Shown one piece after another: positions 38,401-47,700 of a DNA stretch of 64,000 nucleotides; the first letter of the stretch is position 1, and each line of letters starts with the position of its first letter. Below the pieces are notes generated by a model that had not been told where the DNA came from, searched no databases, and saw only the letters and a list, made by a program, of their open reading frames with translations. Origin of the DNA: Pelodera strongyloides (taxonomy: Eukaryota; Nematoda; Chromadorea; Rhabditida; Rhabditidae); the NCBI GenBank assembly GCA_036852015.1, contig JAANDG010000582.1:26990-90989 (forward strand), given 5' to 3'. The position numbers and the translations under genes are program-made.

Positions 38401-41400
38401 TGACTTGAACTATCGATTAGCTCCATTTTAAGCACCGGTGCGCCCATTCTATTCCAGAATTCTCCGGAAAGCGATTGGGCTCCCCCATTTTATATTTCAG
38501 ACACACTTCCAAATAACTAATCGATACCTACCCCCCACCCCCACTCTCCACTGGGAAAACAGAGGCCGTATTCACCAATACGCAGGGAACCCTCCCTGGC
38601 CTCCCCAGGGAGCTAAAGAGTGCGTAGAGAGAGAGAGAGAGCGAGGGCAGGAGAAATTCAGAGCGCCCGTGAGCCTAGGGAGGGCTCCCTGTGTGTGAAA
38701 ACGGCCTCTGTACGGTACAGAGAGCTCCCGCAAGGGACACCGTCCAGACCGACTATTTGCCTATTTGATAAAACGGGATCATTGATTCTCGCTTACCTTT
38801 TGATTATTATCTGTCTAAATAAAGAGATATTCATATGCAAACTGTTAGCCCTTAGCTCTCTCCCCATTCAACCTCCTCCTCATCTCTAGTGCTCTCTTCC
38901 TTTCTTCAATTCTCTCTCAAAACCTGCCCCCTCTCCACTCTTACCTCCCTCTCCCCATCCGACATGTCATCGTCCTCCTCATCCGTAGTGCTCTCTTTCC
39001 TTCTTCCGTTCTTTCTCACTCCACTCTCCACTCCTCTCTCTCCATCAGAATCTTCAACGGTCACTGTCAGAATCCTGCTCACTCCTTCCACAACAGGTTG
39101 CTCGTCTTCGTCGGTGTCCGAAATGACGAGCACTAGAAAGCAAGGCACGGGTTAAAGAGGTATGACACGCGGTTTGTACAACTCTGTCCTTAGAAATGAC
39201 GAGCACTAGAATGAAAGATACGGGCTAAAGCGGAGTGGCATGTGGTTTACGATCTGTGCCCTTCAGAAATAACAAGCACTAGAAAGAAAGACAGTATAGA
39301 GCGGTACGTAACGTGTTTTCTTTTCGAAATGAGCGCTAGAAAGGGCAGGTTAAAGTGATATGACACGTGGTTTGTAAATCTGTGCCCTTCCGAAACGAAC
39401 AGCACTAGTCAATGGAAGACACTGTTAAAGTGATTTGAACGTGGCTTGTGAATATATGCCAATGACGAGCACTAGGAACAAAGACACGGCTTAAAGCGTT
39501 ATGGCACATGCTCTGTGAATTTGTGCCCTTACGAAGTCGAAATGACAAGCATCATAAGCACTAGAGAATGGAAGAATATGGGTTAAACGAAGAAGCAAAA
39601 GGGTAACGTAAATGTTAGGCATATCACAAGCAAACAACTGAAAACCCTACGCGGTAGTACTTTGTAACAACCATGTTGAAGAAATAGACAGAAATTAAAG
39701 ACTATACAAACCACACCTTCGGGTTCCTTGCTTGTCTTTGACGTCGACGAGGTAACAGATATCTGAAAGAAACACAATTCAAAATAAGTTTACACCCCCT
39801 TGCTCTTTAGAACTTGAGGTTAATGCGTTAATCACATTCAAACAATCGTTTGAAATATAGGTGTGTTTCAACTAACCATTATCTAAGCCTAAGCGATGCA
39901 AGTACGATGCGTCCAGCACCCGTCTATTTAGTCGAACCCAACTCACTGCATAAGCAAACTACATGAACGTCTTTTATTTATTTATAGTAAAAATATTTAC
40001 GCAAACTTTAATCAGTAAAATAAAGCTCACATTCTCCATTCTGGCGCGTTTATCCACAGGCTTTTCGGATTGATCCTGAAATCAATAATAACAATAGAAT
40101 GAAGGAGAAGGAGCGCATGGAGTTACGCCCTCCAGCCTAAATTTATAGTTGTACCAACTATAAAACGACAATGCACGAATAAGACCGCAGCAAAACCACA
40201 GATTGTGCTCAACTTCCACTTTTACTGAACGCAGACTGTTAGTTTGCCCGTAGGACACAAGCATTTTATAATTAGTGATTAATTTAAAGATACAGATACT
40301 AAAGCTGATACTTTGCTTCTGAATTTCGCTAACCTCATTGCGACGTTTCTCCGATTCCCTTTGCACTGGTTCAATAGCGGATTGAGCCTTTGCTGGCTTT
40401 TCCTTAGTTGGAGGACCCTCAAATAATATCAATTATCAATGCCATCTGGTAATGATACATGATATCATAAGGTAACATTCGGTCAATTCGGTGAGATTTA
40501 CGAACAATACGTAAACGACGGTTGTTCTGTGGGTTCGGAAAGTCAAACAATGTTTAATTTGTACACAAAAAACAGCGGCAACAAGCAAGTCATGAAACCC
40601 CAAACCCAATGCTTTCTAAAATTCGGCCAAAGCTCAATACTAATTACGAGGCAAAAATAAAACTAGATTTAAAAAGCTTTAGGGCGCGTTCGGGATTGAT
40701 TTTCCGAAAGGAAACTCGGCCAAATCCTCGTTCGGGATGGACATTTTGGAAACGTTCCAATGCTTAGAGAAAACAAAAAATACAGTATGAATTAGCTTGC
40801 GAAAAACGTTTCCCGCGCATATTTTTCAAATTTTCCATGCTAATTCATACTGTATTTTTTGTTTTCTCCAAGCATTAGAATGTCCATCCCGAACGAGGAT
40901 TTGGCCGAGTTTCCTTTCGGAAAATCAATCCCGAACGCGCCCTAAATAATTTATACACTTACCACGTACATCCCCTTTGAACTCCAATACTCATAGATAA
41001 ACGGCCGCATGGTCAAGAGTGCTTGTTTTGCCAGCATCTAAAACATCAGTACGTAATTCGTAATTATTAGGAAACATAACATCATGTTTCAAATAAAGAA
41101 TAATTACAAAAGGAGAACTGCGTGATTATTGCAGCTTCGCTCCACTGTATGTGTAACGTGTACTAACTATGCTAATAACGACCAATGCTGCCTATTTTTA
41201 TTTTATAAAGCCATACCTTAGCATTGGGCATTGAGTTTGTGGGATGGTCAGGTAACGATCGATAAAGCTCTAAAAAAAGATTTTTTTTAAAGTTTTCAAC
41301 GAACAATAAACGGTATTCAAACGCATTTTACGTTTATTTACAAAAAAACCGACTTATATAAAGAAGAAACTGTAGCAGTAGTTCTAGTTTATACAGAAGA

Positions 41401-43155
41401 TATTTTTATAAGACTACGCAAAGAAAATAATATGAGGCTTCATTGTGAATATAAACCACTTCAATTATCTCAATTACTTACTACTTGGAGGGGGGCGTGG
41501 CGCAGTGGCTAGCGCCTTGCTCCAGGCCACCGGTCGTTGGTTCGATCCCGGCCCGGAACCCCTCCGCCTCACCAAAGGTGTAAAAATTGGTAGCTGGGTA
41601 AAACCGGCGGAGATAAATCGGCTTCCCGAGAAAATTAGCCTCCGGGAAGTTTAAAGGCCAGTTCGTTCGGCTTCAGAAATGAACCGGACCCCGGTGCACC
41701 GTTTCTGCGGATTCGGTTGATATAACCCGGTACTCTTTATCTTTATCTTTACTTACTACTTGCACTGAGAACGTGCTCCAAATGCTGCAAAACGACGATG
41801 ACGTCATCAATGTAGGGATTTTCCGCCTGTAAGAATTACAATGATTGCCTACATAGAACTAAGGGTGTGGGCGCCAACATCCTATAAACTAACTAAAAGC
41901 AATTACAGTAACAGAGTTGTCAAACAAAAACACACCAGCGAAATGCAGCGTAAGTAGGTATGTGTATAGGTTGTTTCTTTGCACTTGTTGGGAACGCAAT
42001 ATACAAAATGTACACAATTAGTTCTAGAAGAATTCACCAGTTCGACCAAAAACCGGAGAAAAAAGAACCATATACGTACCCCATTTTCACGCACACACGT
42101 CAACACTTCTACCGGAATATAGCTGGATTTCAAGCGTTGTACAAAGTTCTTGATCGCTGATATACGGGCAGCGCTAAACAAAGTAATCATTAAAGCGAAA
42201 TAACGGCCGGTTTTTGAAACGCATGTCAAATAACTGCATTCATATGCATTACATGCAAATGAGCACAATAAGAATAAAAAATCTATCCCATTTCGCATAA
42301 ATACAGACACACAGGAATGCAGTCATTAGAGATGCGTTCAAAAACCGTCCGCTAGTTCGCTTTAATAATAGAACAAAAACAAATAAATGTCTTTATAACA
42401 ACACACAGGCAGAAAACATGATACTAATATTAGATTATTCAAAACACCTGACTGAAAACCCTTAAAAAACTCTAGTATACAGTATACATCACTATCCTAT
42501 TTTCACATGTTTATTCTCCTTATCACGTTATTAAATCATTTGAAAACATTACTTGGGAATACAATCCAACATACGGTTCAAAAAACGGCTGTTATACCAC
42601 TTTAAAAAAAAGAACCCACCCGAAATCAGAACCAGATCCCTGCGCTCCGAGAATGGAGAAAGCAACACCCGTAACACAAAGGTGAGCGCGGTGTGTACTG
42701 TCACGAGACTTCGCGTTGTTTACTGAAGTTAAATATATAACTTCAAAATTTCACATCAAAGCGGTATAACGTCCGGTTTTTGAAGCGTATGATGTATAAC
42801 TGCATTCCCATGCTTTTTATGCAAATGAGTATGATTATAAATCGAAGCACTTAGGATAAATACACAGGAAGCAGCTGTCCAGCATACGTCTCAAAAACCA
42901 ACGTAACACCGCTTCAACTTACATAACTTGGTTACTCTGATGGTAAACTTGTCATAGTTCACATAACTTCACACAAAAAACCCGATGTTATACCGCTTTA
43001 ATAAGGAAAACTACACCAAAGAACTCGCCTGTTTCTTCCACATACTTAATCGGATGACCCCATCTTGTCATAAGTTCCTCTACAAATTCTTGCTCTCTCT
43101 TCGCTGTTAGTCTCTTCTTATCATTGGCGAGGAGAAGCCTGGCTAGGTCCGCCAT
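31427..43155 (-). CDS. GLD-2-family non-canonical poly(A) polymerase / terminal nucleotidyltransferase with long N-terminal extension
   Basis: Adds A (or U) tails to RNA 3' ends; family members act mainly in the cytoplasm with RNA-binding partners. Twenty-three exons (minus): 43029-43155, 42620-42722, 42080-42173, 41757-41826, 41217-41269, 40963-41037, 40334-40417, 40031-40075, 39717-39762, 38945-39132, 38187-38372, 36464-36481, 36003-36089, 35637-35699, 35064-35194, 34271-34379, 33676-33788, 33408-33500, 33071-33161, 32682-32742, 32431-32548, 32054-32128, 31427-31580; 727 residues in frame. Catalytic site: GSTVNGCGSYNSDMDLC (about 427-443, two Asp), third Asp in LEVDMNV (about 511); central domain YSLLNMCVHYLHCG...PPVLPNIQ; nucleotide-recognition motif IEEPFDRINTAR (about 667), which matches GLD-2 rather than the GLD-4/PAPD5 type. 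Residues 1-410 form an extension: a folded-looking start (MADLARLLLANDKKR...), then an acidic Ser-rich linker. Intron 1 has a GC donor; exon 12 is only 18 nt. No RNA-binding domain seen. Confidence 0.9.
31699..31882. mobile_element. MITE, GCGAAAT family
   Basis: Ends TTAGGGCGAAATAGCGGCC and GCTGCTATCTCGCTTTAA, with GTTTTTGAAACGGATCGTGG inside. In the last intron of the poly(A) polymerase gene. Confidence 0.75.
32378..32414. repeat. (GA)n microsatellite
   Basis: About 16 GA units with one interruption, 17 nt from the donor of exon 32431-32548. On the minus strand it reads as a CT-rich run just after that 5' splice site. Confidence 0.85.
34819..34955. mobile_element. MITE, CGTATTCACCAACACACAGGGAGCC family
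   Basis: Ends GAGGTCGTATTCACCAACAC and TTTTGGTGAATACGGCCTCA; the interior has AGGGAGGGCTCCCTG hairpins. Related copies at 38562, 46721 and 59365. The terminal GAGGCCNTATTCACCA is shared with the 5728/18011 family, so the two are relatives. Confidence 0.75.
35354..35463. mobile_element. Short TTAA-flanked foldback element
   Basis: Arms AAGCAGTATTGTACCTACTT and the complementary AAGTAGGTACAATACGGCTT surround a 30-nt loop, with TTAA at both borders. The near-identical arms would form a 45-bp hairpin in the polymerase intron. Confidence 0.8.
36108..36191. repeat. 21-bp tandem repeat
   Basis: Four units of a 21-nt motif, ATTTCTACATAACTTTGGATC, with one or two changes each, in a polymerase intron close to exon 36003-36089. 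Confidence 0.85.
37272..38125. mobile_element. Non-autonomous hAT-like transposon with about 90-bp inverted repeats and 8-bp target duplication
   Basis: 854 nt. Left inverted repeat starts GGTGCTACTAAAGTTGGG, right repeat ends CCCAACTTTAGTAGCACC; similarity of the arms extends roughly 90 nt. Direct repeat GTCAATTT lies immediately outside both ends (37264-37271 and 38126-38133). An 8-bp duplication is characteristic of the hAT superfamily. The interior has only 75-80-codon ORFs without transposase motifs. It sits in the 1.7-kb intron between exons 36464-36481 and 38187-38372. Confidence 0.9.
38562..38708. mobile_element. MITE, CGTATTCACCAACACACAGGGAGCC family
   Basis: Ends GAGGCCGTATTCACCAATAC and GTGTGTGAAAACGGCCTC, with AGGGAGGGCTCCCTGTGTG inside and a short GA run. 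In a polymerase intron. Confidence 0.75.
39117..39575. repeat. About 70-bp minisatellite carrying copies of a 3' splice site
   Basis: Seven diverged units, each with AAATGACGAGCACTAGAAAG or a close variant (at about 39121, 39194, 39267, 39326, 39392, 39461 and 39541), then GTTAAAG and a CACGTGGTTTGT-like block. On the coding (minus) strand the shared core reads CTAG|TGCTCGTCATTTC, which in the first unit is the actual acceptor and first bases of the exon ending at 39132. Confidence 0.85.
40682..40942. mobile_element. Palindromic MITE, GGGCGCGTTCGGG family
   Basis: 261 nt, closely similar to the element at 11136-11405 (same GGGCGCGTTCGGGATTGATT start, same ATACAGTATGAATTAGCTTG core). Left flank TTA, right flank TAA. 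Its right end is only about 20 nt from exon 40963-41037 of the polymerase gene. Confidence 0.85.
41489..41748 (+). mobile_element. tRNA-derived SINE with 14-bp target-site duplication
   Basis: The head reads as a tRNA: A-box TGGCGCAGTGGCTAGCGCC and B-box GGTTCGATCCC, with a good D-arm. A body of about 190 nt follows, ending in a CTTTAT tail repeated three times. The direct repeat TTACTTACTACTTG flanks it at 41475-41488 and 41749-41762, proving insertion by target-primed reverse transcription or similar. The right-hand duplication overlaps the end of exon 41757-41826 of the polymerase gene. Confidence 0.9.
42190..42365. mobile_element. MITE, TTAA-flanked GCGAAAT family
   Basis: Ends TTAAAGCGAAATAACGGCC and GTCCGCTAGTTCGCTTTAA, TTAA on both sides. 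Lies just upstream (minus sense) of exon 42080-42173. Confidence 0.8.
42756..42917. mobile_element. MITE, GCGGTAT subfamily
   Basis: Ends TCAAAGCGGTATAACGTCC and CAACGTAACACCGCTTCAA with GGTTTTTGAAGCGTATG inside; same architecture as the 20891 element. In intron 1 of the polymerase gene. Fragments of further copies flank it (42560-42605, 42975-43002). Confidence 0.65.
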
Positions 43156-43238
43156 CGGCCCTATATTTAAAAACGTTAATTCCCACAGTACAGTAATATA
43201 TATGAATAGCTCGGTGAAATAAAATACAAGCCTTATTG

Positions 43239-43394
43239 GGTTTCCAAGTATGGTGAAAGTTTACAGTATTTTGGAACTACACGAGAATATTTTTTCAATT
43301 TTTCATAGTATATATGCAAGTTTCGTGCAGAAATACAGCAGTCTTCACAGAATCACATCGATACTTGGATTTTTGGGATACTTGGAAACCCCAT
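43239..43394. mobile_element. MITE, GGTTTCCAAGTATGGTGAAA family
   Basis: Left GGGTTTCCAAGTATGGTGAA, right TGGGATACTTGGAAACCCC; interior TTTACAGTATTTTGGAACTA as at 61366. It lies 85 nt upstream of the polymerase start. Confidence 0.8.
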
Positions 43395-43707
43395 TATTCT
43401 ACATTCTTCCCTCATATCAGCGAGTAATCTACTAAAAATTGATTGAACTATAAAAAATATTAACATCTAAAGATACAGAAACACTACAAAGTACGCAATT
43501 CCAAAAAAAATAAGGATAATATGCACTTGGTAGTTAACCAACGAAAAAAAAACAAAACAAAATGTAGACCACGGAGCATAACACTTTATTACAAAACAAC
43601 AAAAAATAACATGCAACAAAATAACCAGCAAAATTCAAGGCGAACGTAAACTACAACTACATTAGTAAAGATACTTTCTATCCGGATACTTATGTGCACT
43701 ATCGATA

Positions 43708-43796
43708 TTAAAGCGGTATAGCATGTGGTTTGCCAAGTGAATTCTGAAAACTTGTATTTCCATGTAAAAAGCGTGTTCCAACACATACCACTTTAA
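43708..43796. mobile_element. Short TTAA-flanked MITE
   Basis: TTAAAGCGGTATAGCATGTG at one end and CACATACCACTTTAA at the other, 89 nt, TTAA borders; a deleted relative of the GCGGTAT elements. Confidence 0.65.
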
Positions 43797-43966
43797 AGTC
43801 ACCAGTACACGTACACGGGGGATAAGCCTCAGAATTCGCAGACCACGAAAGAACAAAATTATCATACACGTACCGTAACGCTTAGATTTCGAGAGGGCTA
43901 AAAAAATTCAAGGCAAGCACAATGAAGCAAAAATAACGTTAAGTAAAACAAAGAGTTAACAGCAAA

Positions 43967-43986
43967 GCCTAAGCCTAAGCCTAAGC
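43967..43986. repeat. Interstitial telomere-like repeat
   Basis: Just over three GCCTAA units in the intergenic region upstream of the polymerase gene. Confidence 0.75.
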
Positions 43987-44308
43987 AAGATAATAAACGA
44001 AAAACGATATGCAGAAAGTGTATACTAAAATAACATACATGCGCTATGTACATCATATATTCACGACTTGACACAACTGATATACTGTAATGAATGTATA
44101 AATTGAGCAATTCAGATGCACAGTTACTTACCAAGTGGTGAATTTGCATAGGTTGGGGGAACAAGTATCAACAAGAATTACTACGACTCCAAAATACTAT
44201 ATCTAGAGCATACTGTAACAAAATTCGAGATTGGGGCCAATTTCACAGAGCCATACATTTTAAATTCACATGCAGCTTCAGCCTACATTACATGGCATTC
44301 CAATGATC

Positions 44309-44435
44309 TGAGGCCATGTTCACCACTCAATTCCCCGCCTTTTTCTCTGCGTCTCTCACATTAGAATGCTATTTTCTGTCCCCAGGGACTATTTCCTCGA
44401 GGGAATAGGAGTGGGAGTGGTGGATATGGCATCAG
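44309..44435. mobile_element. MITE, GAGGCCATATTCACCA family
   Basis: Ends TGAGGCCATGTTCACCACTC and GAGTGGTGGATATGGCATCA; internal CCTTTTTCTCTGCG block as in the other copies. Confidence 0.75.
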
Positions 44436-44798
44436 ATAAAAACAGAAAACAGCGTCAAGTCAAATGTCAAACCACTTCCGTCCGTCATTACATGGGTATA
44501 TCCTTCCTCCTCGCAACTTTTCGTATTGGAATGGCCATATTCTTTGGGTCAAAGTCATACACGGGACCGGCCGAAGATTTACCTTTAAAAATAGGTCATA
44601 AACCAGTAGACCTATCTCACGTACACGTACTCGGCACTTGTGTTTCATTAGTAACTTCATATCCATTTACAAGTCCAACAATGAAATTTGCAGTACAGGT
44701 GCATTACAGAAAACATAATTCAAAAATAGTGCACTCCCACAGCATACCAAAGACTATTACGCTGTGCGAATGCTGATAATTACGCCTCATTACCGTAC

Positions 44799-47700
44799 TT
44801 ATACACAAATTAGCATAAGTACCGTACTATGCAAGTTCAACTCACGACATTTCTTAGTTGAATGTGGTATGCAAGTAGCTGAAGCTCCACCTGCTCCACC
44901 GCGCGATCGTTTTCTGTCTTTTGGCAAATTTGCGGAATCCATACCCAATGTTTCAGGCTGCAAACAAATTACAACTCATTAACGGCACAACACTGGGTGT
45001 GGTCCCCGTCCCGTGGTCCGTTTATCGAATCGTAAGCATACTATATCAAAGTTATCAAAAAGGCATTTTTTACATTATAAATCATAATGATAACGAAACG
45101 ATTATTTTCTCTAATTTGAAAGGATAACTTTCCCTGATTTGGAAAAAAATCACGAGGACTTTCCCATGAAAACACGCTTGACTAGGAGAAGGGCCTACAG
45201 TAATAAACATACCAAACTCCAAGAGAAATACCTTCATCGCCTCGCCTCATGATTTACAATAGGCACACTTCACATATAAAAAAATAACAGCTAGAAAGAG
45301 GTAGCAATAACCCACAAACTGCGGAGACTCGCTCATTTCGCTGTCTTTCACGATAGACGAAGGCGTGACCACATCTTCAATAATCGACACTAAAAGAGCT
45401 ACTATTTACTAGGCGTAGTAAAGAATCTTTAAAGCATAATAACAGCCGATTTTCGAAACGTATGCTGGACGCTTGTTCCCATGTAGTGTATGCAAATATC
45501 ATCTAGAAATAACATACGGGAATGCGGTTGTCTAACGTATGTTTCAAAACCGGCCGTTATTATATTGCTTTTGAAGACTAATGTTTCACACGCGTTAGAT
45601 AGTTATAAAACATTTAGCAGGCACGATGAATTCCTTTCATTAGACAGAAACTCTGTTATGAACACCGGATCGAAAAAGACAACTCACACATTCAAAAGAA
45701 GGGACCAAACCTAAGAATTGTAGTTTGTGCGGTAGTAATACTACACAAAGCCGCAGGCAAAAAAGCATCACCTGACTGCTTCATCTACGCCTACACCTGA
45801 AGTAAATATACAAACCAACAAACCTTGAGACGATGTCTTCGTTGCTTTTCTGCCCTTCTTTTGCACTGCCGTCTTTCGCCCTCGTTTCAACGCTTCTGCT
45901 TGCACATTCTGCAAAACTGAACGATCAATTAGTCCTGCTTACCTTACAGGGGAACAAACCGATATCAAATTAAATTATTTCTAAGTCTCTAAGGTATCTA
46001 AGGTTCATCTCTAAGTCTCTAAGGTATCTAAGGGATTCAAATACATAAAACGAATACTAAAATAACATACACATACTACTAGCACTCGTAAAGTAAATCC
46101 ATTCAAATCACTAACCTCTGGTATAAAACCTGGACAACTCAGGTTCCAATCACTTTCAGGGAGGTCTGCGGTCCGCTCGAATACCCCAACTGGCCGTTCA
46201 TTTACGGTGAAGCTACCGTATACATTACCGGAGACAACAGGGATCGGAATAGGTAACGGCGCCACAAATTCTCTCTCCAATACTCCAGTGGATTCCACAT
46301 GCTTGGTATACCATGCATATGGTGGAGGAATAAAATGACCCTGCAAATTTATATTAACAAATGAATTACATAAATTGGGGGAAATCTGATCGATTTTATA
46401 TGTCATTTCTCTCATCAATGAATTACTACCCTACATCAAAACATCAATTATTTCATCGTCTTTCAAAGTGCTTATCATATTCAATGAATATAGCGTTGCA
46501 AAACACAAGCATATAAGAGGAATCGAACTTTCCGACATGTCGGTAACCATGGATCTACTGATCAGCGCCTTTGACCACTCGGCCATAATTCGAATACTTA
46601 CATTTGAGCTCCTAAACCACTCAATAGGATCTCCATTATTGTTACCATCGGAAGTCGAAGTAGAACATGTCAATGGATCTAAACTTCCAGAAATAATAAT
46701 AAAGCTCTCGTGTCCAACTCTGAGGCCGTATTCACCAACACACAGGGAGCCCCCCCTGACCTCCCCATTGAGCTAAAGAGTGCGTAGAGAGTCCGCGAAC
46801 AAAGGAGACACAGAGCGCTCCTGAGGGCTCAATGTGTGTTGGTGAATACAGCCTCTGATTGGAATACCGTCCCACGTTATCATTACCATCTTTCACTGCA
46901 TTGCCAATAACCCGTGAAGCGCAATAATACAAAACTCAAAATCTCAATTTCGAGAGCTGATAAGTTAAATCAATCTTCTCAATGATACAAACATATTACA
47001 CTCCAAACAAAACTACCAACAATAACAATACAAAAAAGTCCCCACCTTCTGTAAACTGCGTGGTTCCGTCAAACGTTATCGTGTTGTCACAGGCCATGTC
47101 GAGCCAGGGTTTTGCCTAAAAAGTCAATCACGACTATAGCATTAGAGAGTTACTATTTTCGCACACACACACACCCAACTTTTGGTGCAATAGCTCATCC
47201 ATTTAAGCCCTGTTATCAAGGTTAAAGGTCATTAACACATTTCGATAGTACCTGTAAATTCGGCGGTTCTTGCAAGAAAAAGCAATATCCTGGCAAATGG
47301 CAATAGTCGTGTTCAAGGATTGGTTTGGGCGCAGGCACAAGTATACCCTAAAACAAGTTTACTTACATAAATCAAGTCTAGAGGCCACATTCACCACTGC
47401 CATTCCCTCGGGGAAATATTCCCTGGGGACAGAAAATAGTATTCTAACGTACGACACGCAGAGAAAAAGACGAGGAATTCCCCAGGGGGAACTGAGTGGT
47501 GAATATGGCCTCAGAAGGGGACAAACAGACAATAAATTGACCCCCTGAAAAGGATCTCACTGCAAAAAGCGTACTTTAAAATGACGCAACACGCAACTGC
47601 GATATATCATCAACAAATTAGCCAATATCAATCAATTAACAAACCTTGTCATAATTTGGTACAATTCCGCGTTTCGAGAACAAAAAGGGTCTGGTTCGTG

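Larger units (their letters stand above)
43156..44798. other. Intergenic region, SECP43-like gene to poly(A) polymerase gene
   Basis: 1.64 kb on one strand between the stop at 44799 and the start at 43155. It contains MITEs at 43239, 43708 and 44309 and a TTAGGC tract at 43967. AAATATAG lies five nt before the downstream ATG and may be a trans-splice or cis-splice acceptor. No credible ORF. Confidence 0.55.

Noticed and set aside
41445..41654. Plus-strand ORF rich in Gly/Pro
   Set aside because: It is the tRNA-derived SINE read in frame.
44366..44776. 136-codon plus-strand ORF
   Set aside because: It begins inside a MITE and runs through non-conserved intergenic sequence; no splice sites or motifs support it.
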